Assembly: GCA_963760375.1 (NCBI GenBank)
Contig: CAVXCS010000005.1
Coordinates: 1,426,001-1,490,000, forward strand
Source: Pelagihabitans sp963760375
Lineage (GTDB): Bacteria; Bacteroidota; Bacteroidia; Flavobacteriales; Flavobacteriaceae
Reading direction: 5' to 3'
DNA: 64,000 bases
Part shown: in pieces, positions 8,552 through 18,184 of the stretch
Layout of the letters: each line of letters opens with the position of its first letter
Numbering within the stretch: the first letter of the stretch is position 1
The notes under the pieces: generated by a model
Told to the model about the DNA's origin: nothing
Seen by the model: only the letters and a program-made list of their open reading frames with translations
The model's database searches: none
Translations under genes and position numbers: made by a program

Positions 8552-9070
8552 ATGACCGGAGAAGGAATTTTTCAATTATTTGCCTATTTATTGCCAGCAG
8601 TGGTTACCGGGGCAGTCGCCTTTTACTTTTTTAGATTGCATACGAACAACGAAGAAGGCCGTAGGCGTTTTTTGCTGCACAAAGACACCCAAAAAAATAC
8701 CCTGCCCATACGTTTACAGGCCTACGAACGGATGGCATTGTTCTTGGAACGGATCGCCATTCCGAGTTTGGTCGTCCGCGTATCCCCAAAATCGGCCGAA
8801 AAGAATGCGTATGAGCAACTATTGATCAAGAGCATAGAAACCGAATTCGATCATAACCTTTCCCAACAGATCTATATGACCGATGAATGTTGGAATATCA
8901 TCAAAGCGGCAAAAAGTGCCACGATTCAGATGATCCGCAAAGCGGCCATGAGCGAAACCGATTCTGCGGATAAATTGCGACAGGATATCTTGACCGAAAC
9001 CATGGACAAGACCTCACCATCGGCAACGGCGCTTTCTTTCGTGAAGAAGGAAATAGGGGATCTTTGGTAG
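8552..9070 (+). CDS. Conserved flavobacterial membrane-anchored protein (DUF7935-like)
   Basis: 172 residues. One N-terminal membrane helix (~7-27, LFAYLLPAVVTGAVAFYFF) is followed by a soluble helical domain with the conserved block LPIRLQAYERMALFLERI. This looks like the small conserved Bacteroidota family annotated as DUF7935. No catalytic residues are evident. The protein should face the cytoplasm with its long C-terminal domain. It is convergent with the patatin gene. The function is unknown. Confidence 0.75.
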   Translation: MTGEGIFQLFAYLLPAVVTGAVAFYFFRLHTNNEEGRRRFLLHKDTQKNTLPIRLQAYERMALFLERIAIPSLVVRVSPKSAEKNAYEQLLIKSIETEFDHNLSQQIYMTDECWNIIKAAKSATIQMIRKAAMSETDSADKLRQDILTETMDKTSPSATALSFVKKEIGDLW

Positions 9071-9147
9071 TTTTTATTGTTTTCCAAGGGTTTTCTGAGT
9101 GTCAAAGCAACCGCTACCCAAGAAGGGTTCCAGGAAATGGATCGGTC

Positions 9148-10059
9148 CTATTCCGATTCTGAGATGAGCTGACTCAGTTCCACGTTTTTGTATTTCGCGA
9201 ATTGAAAACCGCTCTCCCACCAGGCCGTCATTTTTTCCTTGTCAAAAATCAGGGAATTTGTTGTTAATATGGCAGGGGTGTAATAAAAGTTGATGATCGC
9301 ATTATTGTGAACGGCAGCAAACTTTCCGATTCTTATGTTCTGGGTTTCAATGCGATCGAGCATAAAGCTGAACATGGTAGTGAGCAAGGAGAATGCATTT
9401 TTTGAAGGCATTCTGTTGAACATGGTGGTTTCAGTTTGAAGTATCACCGCATCGATTTCCGTCGCTCCCAGCTTTATGGCTTCCTCTATGGGCACCATGT
9501 TTCCGAGACCGCCATCCGCATACTCACAACCTTCCTTTCGCACCAAACTCATAAATGGGGTATAATTACAGGAAATCCATATCCATTCACAAAACTCATC
9601 GTAGCTCCAATCGTTGATGCTTTTGTATTCTACCTGATTTAGGGAAAGATTGGAGACCGTGACCACGATTTCTTTTGGCCCATTTTTTAGAATAGTGAAC
9701 TCTTCCTCTGTCAGCGTCTGCCTGATCAATTTGAGCAGGTTGTGGCTCTCCCCAAAGGTTTTACTGCCGCGATAAAAATTTTTGAAAACGTTCCAATGGT
9801 TGATCGCAATGCTATCAACCCCGTGCTTCTTCTGGATGATAAAAGGGCAATTGCTGAAAATACTGTCTTGGTTTACCGAAGTATAGATCTCTTTGATTTT
9901 TGAGATTTTTTTAAGGGCGAGGTGGGAAATCAACAAACTGCCGGTAGAGGTGCCCAAAAACAGGTCGTATTGATGACCCAGTTCCTGCATCAGGTACTCT
10001 GCTACCCCACCTGCAAAAGCGCCCTTGCTTCCGCCTCCGGATATGACCAATGCCCTCAT
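9148..10059 (-). CDS. Patatin-like phospholipase
   Basis: 303 residues without a signal peptide. The patatin dyad is visible: oxyanion loop GGGSKGAF (8-15), nucleophile elbow GTSTGS with Ser38, and DGGLGNMVP with Asp182. Such enzymes are Ser-Asp lipid acyl hydrolases, usually acting on membrane phospholipids inside the cell. The start codon overlaps the end of the M1 aminopeptidase gene by 4 nt (ATGA), which implies translational coupling. Substrate unknown. Confidence 0.9.
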   Translation of the reverse strand: MRALVISGGGSKGAFAGGVAEYLMQELGHQYDLFLGTSTGSLLISHLALKKISKIKEIYTSVNQDSIFSNCPFIIQKKHGVDSIAINHWNVFKNFYRGSKTFGESHNLLKLIRQTLTEEEFTILKNGPKEIVVTVSNLSLNQVEYKSINDWSYDEFCEWIWISCNYTPFMSLVRKEGCEYADGGLGNMVPIEEAIKLGATEIDAVILQTETTMFNRMPSKNAFSLLTTMFSFMLDRIETQNIRIGKFAAVHNNAIINFYYTPAILTTNSLIFDKEKMTAWWESGFQFAKYKNVELSQLISESE

Positions 10060-12185
10060 GGTTGGTTTAATTTGGTTTGAAGATAACGTTTTTCTTCGGG
10101 CTTTAGTTTACCGGAAAGTGTAACAATGCGCTGTTTATAGACTTCATCTTGCAACAATTCATCCAACAATCGTCTTGCAAAATCCCTGAATTGCCATGAA
10201 TAATGTGAGGTTGCCACCAATAAATTCAGTAGGGTAACATCTGTAAATCCGAAGGCTTCCTTCAAAAATTGAAATGCGATCTGGCGTACCTCAAAGGAAT
10301 ACCGGGGGTCGGTATAGCCACAGAGTTCATCAAAATAAATTTTGGTGCTGGGGCCATCATAGCCATTGGTCAGAACGGCCAAAGTCAGCCACAATTGACG
10401 AACGTTCTTGTTGGGCAGGCCGACGATATTTTTGGTTTTGTCCAAATATTGTACCCTTTGTTCGGGGTAAGCTGCCCACAATTGGAAAAGGGCATTTTCT
10501 ATGGTCACGTAGCTATCATCGTTCAAAAGGGATTCAAATTCAGGTTTGGGAAGTTTTATAGCGTTTCCATGGACTGCCAATGCCCGTCGCAGGGGAATTT
10601 CGTTTGATTTGAAAGCCGATTCGATGATTTCAGGATTTAAGATGGAATCATAATGTATCAGGATATATTCCCTAAGATTGACCGAGCGGTCGATATCCCA
10701 ATAATCTGCTACATCAAAATTTTGAACGGGGGCCGTTTGCAATGCTTCCTGTAACTGAAAGAGGGAGGTCAATCCGGGTGAATTGGCCATTAAATTCGCG
10801 CGTATCGCTTCGATGGGCATTTCCGTGTTCTCCAGCCACTCACGTTTGAAGCCTTTAAGGTCTTTCGCACTGACTTCTTCCATAACCGTCAAAAAATCGG
10901 AAACCGTGGCATTTCTAAATCGGTATTGCTCCAAAAATGACCGGATACCCGCCTTAAAGGCCTTATCCCCTGTTTGTTCCCTTAACATATGCAGTGCCCA
11001 TGCCCCTTTTTCATAAAAGGTCAAACTACTGGCCTTGGGATCGAGAAGGCTTTGCCCCTTTCCTGCCTCCACCATATTTTGAAGGGCAATGAACGATTCA
11101 TAAAGCTTCCAATAATAATACTCTTTCCCAAAAAGATCTTTTTCAGCCAAATAGGCATAATAGGTGGCAAATCCTTCGTGAAGCCAATGATGGTTGGCAT
11201 CTACTTCGGTAACCAGGTCCCCAAACCATTGATGTGCCAATTCATGGGCATTGACATTGACATAGTTTTTGTCGATGAACGCTATGGAATCGATCACATA
11301 GCTATCGGAAAAGAGGGTGGTACCCGTATTTTCCATTCCGGAATACAGAAAATCCTTAACGGGCAGTTGTTTATAGTTTTGCCAAGGATAGGCCACGCCG
11401 ATTTCTCTTTCCAAAAAGTTAAATATTTCTTTTGAATAACGATAGGTGGGCTCTACCAAATGCCGATCTGTGGGATAATAATAATTTTCAATGGGGATAC
11501 CGGAGGCCGATGCCAAGGTTTGCTTTTCATAGACCCCTATGGCAAAGGCCAGCAGATAACTGCTCATCGGATGCTGCATGTCGAACCGCCAGAGCTTGCC
11601 GCCATCCGGAATATTGGAGGTCCCCAATAATTTTCCGTTTGCGACGACCTCATAATTTGGGTTGAACGCTATGGACATGTCGAACTCGACCTTCTCGTTC
11701 ATATCGTCGAAACTCGGCAACCAATGGCTGGTATATTTCCCTTGGCCCTGGGTCCAAACCTGTCCGGAACCGGCAGGGTTTCCGTTTATTATTTGGCCTT
11801 TTGATGCCTGGATCGATGGCGTTTCTTGTGACCAATTGACAAAATAAACGGTTTGTTTTGGATGGGCTTGATACGCTAGGGCGAGCACATACGCTTTACC
11901 CACTTTAAAGGGATGGCGTATCGATATTGTTTTTCCTGTATTGGTAAAAGCCACTTTTTTATTTTTGAGGCGCACCGATTCAAAAACCATATCCTTGGCG
12001 TCCAAAAAAATCGAATCGACATCTTTCAAGATAGTAAGATCGTAAGTGACACTGCCTTCAATGCTTCTTTCCAAAGGATCGATGCCAATGTTTATGGTGG
12101 CACGGGTGAAGTCGACCTTATCTTGGTGCTGGCCATAAACGGTGAGATGACAAAGAATCAAGACGATACCGCAAATGTATTTCAT
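10056..12185 (-). CDS. M1 family metallopeptidase (secreted aminopeptidase)
   Basis: About 709 residues from the Met of MKYICGIVLILC, which begins a classic signal peptide. An ATG 21 nt upstream exists, but a TAnnTTTG element directly in front of it would put the transcript start near that codon, favouring this one. The M1 core has SGMENTG (exopeptidase motif), HELAHQWFGD (zinc ligands of HExxH) and WLHEGFATYY (third ligand Glu). The C-terminal region is helical and HEAT-like. The enzyme removes N-terminal amino acids from peptides in the periplasm or outside. It is followed, with overlap, by the patatin gene. Confidence 0.92.
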   Translation of the reverse strand: MKYICGIVLILCHLTVYGQHQDKVDFTRATINIGIDPLERSIEGSVTYDLTILKDVDSIFLDAKDMVFESVRLKNKKVAFTNTGKTISIRHPFKVGKAYVLALAYQAHPKQTVYFVNWSQETPSIQASKGQIINGNPAGSGQVWTQGQGKYTSHWLPSFDDMNEKVEFDMSIAFNPNYEVVANGKLLGTSNIPDGGKLWRFDMQHPMSSYLLAFAIGVYEKQTLASASGIPIENYYYPTDRHLVEPTYRYSKEIFNFLEREIGVAYPWQNYKQLPVKDFLYSGMENTGTTLFSDSYVIDSIAFIDKNYVNVNAHELAHQWFGDLVTEVDANHHWLHEGFATYYAYLAEKDLFGKEYYYWKLYESFIALQNMVEAGKGQSLLDPKASSLTFYEKGAWALHMLREQTGDKAFKAGIRSFLEQYRFRNATVSDFLTVMEEVSAKDLKGFKREWLENTEMPIEAIRANLMANSPGLTSLFQLQEALQTAPVQNFDVADYWDIDRSVNLREYILIHYDSILNPEIIESAFKSNEIPLRRALAVHGNAIKLPKPEFESLLNDDSYVTIENALFQLWAAYPEQRVQYLDKTKNIVGLPNKNVRQLWLTLAVLTNGYDGPSTKIYFDELCGYTDPRYSFEVRQIAFQFLKEAFGFTDVTLLNLLVATSHYSWQFRDFARRLLDELLQDEVYKQRIVTLSGKLKPEEKRYLQTKLNQP

Positions 12186-12210
12186 AGGCAATTTTCTGGG
12201 AAGCATGGCC

Positions 12211-12218
12211 CAAATTTA
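12211..12218 (-). promoter_or_regulatory. Candidate -7 element TAAATTTG for M1 peptidase
   Basis: TAAATTTG on the minus strand fits TAnnTTTG and ends 4 nt before an upstream in-frame ATG at 12206. A transcript starting ~6 nt downstream would skip or truncate that codon, so it supports the start at 12185. No convincing -33 element is seen. Confidence 0.35.
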
Positions 12219-12266
12219 CCAATTTACTTTGTTGCAGTTGTATGGCTTTACCCCTAAATTAGTCGA

Positions 12267-14372
12267 ATGAACGCCAATCTGCTCAAGACGCCCATCGTGT
12301 ATCTAAAGGGGGTAGGCCCGAATCGCGCTGCTAGTTTGCAATCTGAATTGGGCATAAGCACCTATGAAGATCTGCTTTATCTTTTTCCCAACCGCTATAT
12401 CGACAAGACCCAGTTTTACAAGATTGCAGAATTACAGCGGAGCGGTGCCGATGTGCAGCTCATAGGGAAGATCATCCATATGAAGACCGTAGAACAGAAA
12501 AAGGGGAAACGACTGGTAGCGACTTTCTCGGACGACACCGGAGAAATGGAGTTGGTATGGTTTCGCGGGCAGAAGTGGATCCGGGAACAGCTCAAACTGA
12601 ACACCCCCTATGTGATTTTCGGGCGCTGCAATTGGTTCAATGGTTCATTTTCCATGCCACATCCCGAAATGGAACTGCTTACCGATTATGAGCAGGGGCT
12701 CCGGATTGTGATGCAGCCCATTTATCCTTCCACCGAAAAACTGGGAAATAAAGGCATCACCAACAGGGTGATCAGCAAATTGATCCAGCAGTTGTTTTTG
12801 GAAATCCAAGGTCGTTTTGCAGAATCGCTCTCTCCCCAATTGCTCCATGAATTGAAATTGTTGCCCAAGAACGAAGCGCTTTTTAACATCCATTTTCCAA
12901 AAAACCAGGAATTGTTGGCCAAGGCCCAGTTCCGGTTAAAATTCGAGGAATTGTTTTACATACAGATACAATTGATCTCCAAAAAAATTCAGCGGAAACT
13001 CAAGATCAAAGGGTATAATTTTGATAAGGTCGGCAAGCTGTTCAACGATTTTTATGCAAACCATCTCCCTTTTGAACTTACCGATGCCCAAAAAAGGGTC
13101 ATCAAAGAGATCAGGGCCGATGTGGGCAGCAATGCCCAAATGAACCGCTTGCTCCAGGGCGATGTAGGTTCGGGCAAGACCATAGTTGCCGTGATGATCA
13201 TGCTTCTGGCCATTGACAACGGGTTTCAGGCCTGCTTGATGGCCCCTACGGAAATATTGGCCAACCAACATTATGAGGGCATCCATACTTTGCTTGAGGG
13301 CAGCCATGTAAAATGTGCCCTATTGACCGGGTCGGTTAAAAAATCGAAGCGAAAGCCCATTCACGAAGGTTTGGAGAATGGTGAATTGCACATCCTCATC
13401 GGCACCCATGCCCTATTGGAAGACAAGGTACTCTTCCATAATTTGGGCCTGGCCATTGTAGATGAACAACATAGGTTCGGCGTCGCCCAACGATCAAAAC
13501 TATGGCATAAGAATGAGATACCCCCCCATATTTTGGTGATGACGGCAACACCCATTCCCAGAACATTGGCCATGAGCTTGTACGGAGATCTTGATATTTC
13601 GGTGATAGACGAACTGCCACCGGGGCGAAAACCCGTTAAAACCGTGCATCGTTATGACAATAACCGATTAAAGGTTTTTCAGTTCCTCAGGGAAGAAATA
13701 AAGAAAGGCCGCCAGGTTTATGTGGTCTATCCCCTGATTCAGGAATCAGAAGCCCTAGATTATAAGGATTTGATGGACGGTTACGAGAGCATCGTACGCG
13801 ACTTTCCCCTGCCCGATTATCAGATTTCTATTGTGCACGGCCAAATGAAGCCGGCGGATAAAGCTTACGAAATGGATCGTTTTGTGAAAGGGGAAACCCA
13901 TATAATGGTCGCTACAACCGTCATAGAAGTCGGGGTCAACGTTCCCAATGCTTCGGTGATGATCATTGAAAGTGCCGAAAGGTTCGGCCTCTCACAATTG
14001 CACCAATTGCGCGGACGTGTGGGACGCGGTGCCGATCAAAGTTTCTGCATCTTGATGACCGGGCATAAACTGTCGTCCGAGGCCAAAACGAGATTGGAAA
14101 CCATGGTTCGTACCAATGATGGTTTTGAGATCGCCGAGGTTGACCTGCGTCTTCGAGGGCCGGGGGATTTAATGGGCACCCAGCAGAGCGGTGTGTTAAA
14201 CTTGAGAATCGCCGATCTGGTGAAAGACAACGACATCCTCAAAACGGCTCGCCATTATGCCTTCAAGATCCTTAATGAAGACCCTGGCCTAGAGCATATC
14301 GATAATCTGGTATTGCGCCATACCTATACCCAATTGCTCAAACAAAGCAATATTTGGAACTATATCAGTTAA
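12267..14372 (+). CDS. recG: ATP-dependent DNA helicase RecG
   Basis: 701 residues, the usual RecG length. The N-terminal wedge/OB domain covers ~1-150 (GVGPNRAASL is the helix-hairpin-like start, LVATFSDDTGEMELVWF the OB strands). Walker A is GDVGSGKT at ~298-305, followed by the DEQH box (IVDEQHRFG), TATPIPRT, and the C-terminal QLRGRVGRG motif with a TRG-like region. RecG reverses stalled forks and moves Holliday junctions. It is divergent from the M1 gene with a 60-bp gap. Confidence 0.97.
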   Translation: MNANLLKTPIVYLKGVGPNRAASLQSELGISTYEDLLYLFPNRYIDKTQFYKIAELQRSGADVQLIGKIIHMKTVEQKKGKRLVATFSDDTGEMELVWFRGQKWIREQLKLNTPYVIFGRCNWFNGSFSMPHPEMELLTDYEQGLRIVMQPIYPSTEKLGNKGITNRVISKLIQQLFLEIQGRFAESLSPQLLHELKLLPKNEALFNIHFPKNQELLAKAQFRLKFEELFYIQIQLISKKIQRKLKIKGYNFDKVGKLFNDFYANHLPFELTDAQKRVIKEIRADVGSNAQMNRLLQGDVGSGKTIVAVMIMLLAIDNGFQACLMAPTEILANQHYEGIHTLLEGSHVKCALLTGSVKKSKRKPIHEGLENGELHILIGTHALLEDKVLFHNLGLAIVDEQHRFGVAQRSKLWHKNEIPPHILVMTATPIPRTLAMSLYGDLDISVIDELPPGRKPVKTVHRYDNNRLKVFQFLREEIKKGRQVYVVYPLIQESEALDYKDLMDGYESIVRDFPLPDYQISIVHGQMKPADKAYEMDRFVKGETHIMVATTVIEVGVNVPNASVMIIESAERFGLSQLHQLRGRVGRGADQSFCILMTGHKLSSEAKTRLETMVRTNDGFEIAEVDLRLRGPGDLMGTQQSGVLNLRIADLVKDNDILKTARHYAFKILNEDPGLEHIDNLVLRHTYTQLLKQSNIWNYIS

Positions 14373-14470
14373 AACGGGACCCAATAGTTCTTTCCCCATT
14401 TATGGGTTCCATTGAACCAATCGCCTTTTGAACATCGTAATTTTCACATCAGATACTTTCGAAAAACCAC

Positions 14471-14478
14471 TACTTTTG
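14471..14478 (+). promoter_or_regulatory. Candidate -7 element TACTTTTG for leu operon
   Basis: A perfect TAnnTTTG match 30 nt before leuC. The implied leader is only ~25 nt, too short for an attenuator. I looked for a Leu-rich leader peptide in 14373-14508 and found none. Confidence 0.4.
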
Positions 14479-14508
14479 GTAGCTTTGTAAGCTTAGAACA
14501 TTTTGATT

Positions 14509-15924
14509 ATGGGAGTGAAAAAAACATTGTTTGACAAGGTATGGGATTCCCATGTGGTTCATCATATCGAAAACGGTCCCGACGTATTGTTCATCGATCG
14601 TCATATGGTACACGAAGTAACGAGTCCGGTTGCCTTTTTGGGCATAAAGACCAGGGGCATTTCGGTAATGTATCCCGAAAAGACTTTTGCGACTGCGGAT
14701 CATAATACCCCGACCATCAACCAACATTTACCGGTGGCCGATCCCCTATCTGCCAATCAACTGAAGGCCCTGGAGGAGAATTCCAAAAAATACGGTATTT
14801 CCTATTGGGGATTGGGGCATGAAAAAAATGGAATCGTGCATGTCGTGGGCCCTGAATATGGTATCACGCAGCCCGGTGCGACCATTGTATGCGGAGACTC
14901 CCATACGTCAACCCACGGGGCATTTGGAGCCATTGCCTTTGGTATCGGCACTTCCGAGGTTGAGATGGTCTTGGCCACCCAATGCATCATGCAGACCAAA
15001 CCCAAAAGCATGCGCATCAATGTGGAAGGAACCCTCGGTTGGGGGGTCACTCCAAAAGATGTGGCACTATATATCATTTCTCAACTCACCACTTCCGGTG
15101 CGACGGGCTATTTTGTAGAATATGCCGGCGAGGTTTTTCGTAATATGAGCATGGAAGGCCGAATGACCGTGTGCAATTTGAGCATTGAAATGGGTGCTCG
15201 AGGTGGCATGATCGCCCCCGATCAAAAAACAATTGACTATGTGAAGGGCCGTGAATTTACCCCAAAAGGCGAGGCTTGGGATAGGGCGATGGCCTATTGG
15301 AAAACCTTGCCGACCGATGAAGGTGCGACATTCGACAAAGAAATCACCTTCGACGCCAGTAACATCGAACCGATGATTACCTATGGGACAAATCCCGGAA
15401 TGGGGATGGGAATTTCAAAGGGCATCCCTAGGGCAGAAACCCTCGAGGGTGGGGTAGCTACCTATAAAAAATCGCTTGAGTATATGGACTTTCAAGAGGG
15501 CGACAATATGATGGGCAAAAAAATCGATTTTGTATTCCTTGGAAGTTGTACCAATGGCCGAATAGAAGACTTTAGGGCCTTCGCCTCCATCGTGAAGGGC
15601 AGAAAAAAAGCGGCCAACGTAACCGCTTGGCTGGTGCCAGGATCCCACAAAGTGGAAGCGGCCATCAAGGCCGAGGGCATTCTTAAAATATTGAACGAAG
15701 CTGGCTTCGAGCTCAGGGAACCCGGCTGTTCGGCATGTCTTGCCATGAACGATGATAAAATACCGGCAGGCAAATATGCAGTGAGTACCAGCAACCGAAA
15801 TTTTGAAGGTAGGCAAGGGCCAGGTTCGAGGACCCTTCTGGCAAGTCCGCTAGTAGCAGCCGCAGCTGCGGTAACCGGAAAAGTGACCGATCCACGTACC
15901 CTGATGATGCAGGAAACCGCTTAA
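14509..15924 (+). CDS. leuC: 3-isopropylmalate dehydratase large subunit
   Basis: 471 residues, starting at the ATG of MGVKKTLFDKVWD; an upstream in-frame TTG is not needed. It isomerises 2- to 3-isopropylmalate in leucine synthesis together with LeuD. The [4Fe-4S] ligands are visible as GSCTNGR (Cys347) and PGCSACLA (Cys407, Cys410). The aconitase signature GDSHTSTHGAFG is present. It is the first gene of leuCD-leuA-leuB, 22 nt before leuD. Confidence 0.97.
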   Translation: MGVKKTLFDKVWDSHVVHHIENGPDVLFIDRHMVHEVTSPVAFLGIKTRGISVMYPEKTFATADHNTPTINQHLPVADPLSANQLKALEENSKKYGISYWGLGHEKNGIVHVVGPEYGITQPGATIVCGDSHTSTHGAFGAIAFGIGTSEVEMVLATQCIMQTKPKSMRINVEGTLGWGVTPKDVALYIISQLTTSGATGYFVEYAGEVFRNMSMEGRMTVCNLSIEMGARGGMIAPDQKTIDYVKGREFTPKGEAWDRAMAYWKTLPTDEGATFDKEITFDASNIEPMITYGTNPGMGMGISKGIPRAETLEGGVATYKKSLEYMDFQEGDNMMGKKIDFVFLGSCTNGRIEDFRAFASIVKGRKKAANVTAWLVPGSHKVEAAIKAEGILKILNEAGFELREPGCSACLAMNDDKIPAGKYAVSTSNRNFEGRQGPGSRTLLASPLVAAAAAVTGKVTDPRTLMMQETA

Positions 15925-15946
15925 TTATTGATTTATACCCAAAAAA

Positions 15947-16543
15947 ATGGCATACGATAAATTCAACGTACTCACCAGTTCGGCTGTACCCCTTCCGATC
16001 GAGAATGTGGACACTGACCAAATCATCCCGGCCCGATTTCTTAAGGCAACCGAAAGAAAGGGGTTTGGAGACAACCTTTTTCGGGATTGGCGCTATAACC
16101 AAGACAATACCCCAAAGGAGAATTTTATTTTGAACAACCCCATTTATGGTGGAAAGATATTGGTGGGCGGCAAAAATTTTGGTTCCGGCTCTTCAAGGGA
16201 GCATGCGGCATGGGCCGTATACGATTATGGTTTCAGATGTGTCGTATCGAGCTTTTTTGCGGATATCTTTAGAAATAATTGTCTCAATATCGGGGTTTTA
16301 CCGGTACAGGTGAGTCCCGAATTTTTGGAAAAGATCTTCAGGGCCATCGAGGCAGATGCCAAGACGCAATTGGAGGTCAACCTTCCAAAACAGGCCATCA
16401 CAATTTTGGCGACGGGGGAACAGGAAAGTTTTGATATCAATGTGTATAAAAAAGCGAACATGCTGAATGGTTTCGATGATATCGATTATTTGTTGAACAT
16501 CAAAGAAAATATAAGGGAGTTTGCCCAGCATCGACCCCTTTAA
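15947..16543 (+). CDS. leuD: 3-isopropylmalate dehydratase small subunit
   Basis: 198 residues, the typical bacterial LeuD swivel domain. VDTDQIIPARFL and GKNFGSGSSREHAAWA (the substrate-recognition loop) are intact. It forms the heterodimer with LeuC. It lies between leuC and the 2-isopropylmalate synthase gene in one transcript. Confidence 0.97.
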   Translation: MAYDKFNVLTSSAVPLPIENVDTDQIIPARFLKATERKGFGDNLFRDWRYNQDNTPKENFILNNPIYGGKILVGGKNFGSGSSREHAAWAVYDYGFRCVVSSFFADIFRNNCLNIGVLPVQVSPEFLEKIFRAIEADAKTQLEVNLPKQAITILATGEQESFDINVYKKANMLNGFDDIDYLLNIKENIREFAQHRPL

Positions 16544-16597
16544 TGAAAAGGAAGGCCTTGATATATCAAAAACCCAAGAATCTTGGGAGCCAATAAA

Positions 16598-18115
16598 ATG
16601 AAAAAAAGAAAGTTGGAAATAATGGATACCACCTTGAGGGACGGGGAACAAACGTCCGGGGTGTCCTTTTCCGTTTCCGAAAAACTGACCTTGGCCAAAC
16701 TACTGCTTGAAGAATTGAAGGTCGATCGTATCGAAGTGGCCTCTGCCAGGGTTTCCGAAGGAGAATTGAAAGCGGTGCAACAAATCACCGAATGGGCAAA
16801 AAATGAAGGCTGCTTGAACCGTATAGAGGTATTGACCTTTGTTGACGGCGGCGTCTCCATCGATTGGATGCTGAAAGCTGGCGCAAAAGTCCAAAACCTC
16901 TTGACCAAAGGCTCCTTGAACCACCTGACCCACCAACTTAAAAAAACGCCCGAACAACATTTTAAAGAAATTGCGGAAGTTGTTAAACTTGCGAAAAAAC
17001 ACGGTATCGAAACCAATGTTTATTTGGAGGACTGGAGCAACGGCATGCGGAACTCCAAAGCCTATGTCTTTCAATTTCTCGATTTTCTCGTTACCCTACC
17101 CCTAAAACGAATTTTGTTGCCCGATACCCTTGGGATATTGACCCATACGGAGACTGCGTCTTATTTATCGGAAATTATCAAGAAGTATCCGGGGGTACAT
17201 TTCGATTTTCACGGACACAACGATTATGATTTGAGTGTGGCCAATGTCATGGAAGCCGTAAAAGCGGGATGTCACGGCCTACACCTTACCGTGAACGGGA
17301 TGGGCGAAAGGGCCGGAAATGCCCCATTGGCCAGTGCGGTCGCGGTCATCAAGGATTTCCTTCCGGAAGTCCAGATTTCGATCAATGAATCATCCCTTTA
17401 CAAAGTCAGTAAATTGGTTTCCGCTTTCACAGGTTTTGGTATTCCCGCCAATAAGCCCATCGTCGGGGATAATGTCTTTACCCAAACAGCAGGGATCCAC
17501 GCCGATGGGGACAGCAAGAAAAACCTTTATTTCAATGATCTGTTACCTGAACGGTTTGGCAGGAAGCGCAAGTATGCCCTTGGAAAAACTTCGGGCAAGG
17601 CGAACATCCAAAAAAACCTTCAGGATCTTGGGCTTACCTTAAATGATGAGGAATTAAAAAAGGTCACGCAGCGAATCATTGAACTGGGCGACAAAAAAGA
17701 ACGGGTCACCAAGGAAGATCTGCCCTATATCATTTCTGATGTCCTGGATAACGATATCCTCCAAAAAAAGGTGGTCATCAAATCGTATGTGCTAACCCAT
17801 GCCATGGGGTTGAGCCCCTCTACGACCGTTGCATTGGAAATAAATGGGGAATTGCTTGAAGCCCATGCCCAAGGCGATGGGCAATACGACGCCTTTATGA
17901 ATGCGCTGCGCAAGGTTTACCATGCCAAAAAAATGCCGCTCCCCACATTGGTCGATTATGCCGTCAGGATACCGCCAGGGAGCAATTCGGATGCTTTGTG
18001 CGAAACCATCATCACCTGGGAAAACAACGGAAAAGAATTCATATCGCGCGGTCTCGATTCGGATCAAACCGTTTCCGCGATCAAGGCCACTGAGAAAATG
18101 TTAAATATCATTTGA
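16598..18115 (+). CDS. leuA: 2-isopropylmalate synthase (LeuA-family, Bacteroidota type)
   Basis: About 505 residues from MKKRKLEIMDTTLRDGEQTSG; an in-frame ATG 15 nt upstream is possible. The DRE-TIM metallolyase barrel is shown by DTTLRDGEQ (metal Asp and catalytic Arg) and the HGHNDYDLSVAN metal-binding motif with NGMGERAGNA. A C-terminal LeuA regulatory domain (LTHAMGLSPSTTVALEI ... DGQYDAFMNAL) indicates leucine feedback. The position between leuD and leuB supports 2-isopropylmalate synthesis. The sequence is divergent from proteobacterial LeuA, so citramalate or homocitrate synthase activity is the alternative. Confidence 0.85.
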   Translation: MKKRKLEIMDTTLRDGEQTSGVSFSVSEKLTLAKLLLEELKVDRIEVASARVSEGELKAVQQITEWAKNEGCLNRIEVLTFVDGGVSIDWMLKAGAKVQNLLTKGSLNHLTHQLKKTPEQHFKEIAEVVKLAKKHGIETNVYLEDWSNGMRNSKAYVFQFLDFLVTLPLKRILLPDTLGILTHTETASYLSEIIKKYPGVHFDFHGHNDYDLSVANVMEAVKAGCHGLHLTVNGMGERAGNAPLASAVAVIKDFLPEVQISINESSLYKVSKLVSAFTGFGIPANKPIVGDNVFTQTAGIHADGDSKKNLYFNDLLPERFGRKRKYALGKTSGKANIQKNLQDLGLTLNDEELKKVTQRIIELGDKKERVTKEDLPYIISDVLDNDILQKKVVIKSYVLTHAMGLSPSTTVALEINGELLEAHAQGDGQYDAFMNALRKVYHAKKMPLPTLVDYAVRIPPGSNSDALCETIITWENNGKEFISRGLDSDQTVSAIKATEKMLNII

Positions 18116-18184
18116 TTACATACGGCCGGGAACAGCCATTTTAGATACCGATAAAAAACCAATCATCAGCATCAAAACATCAGC

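Noticed and set aside
14373..14508. Search for a Leu leader peptide before leuC
   Set aside because: No Leu-rich frame or terminator hairpin found.
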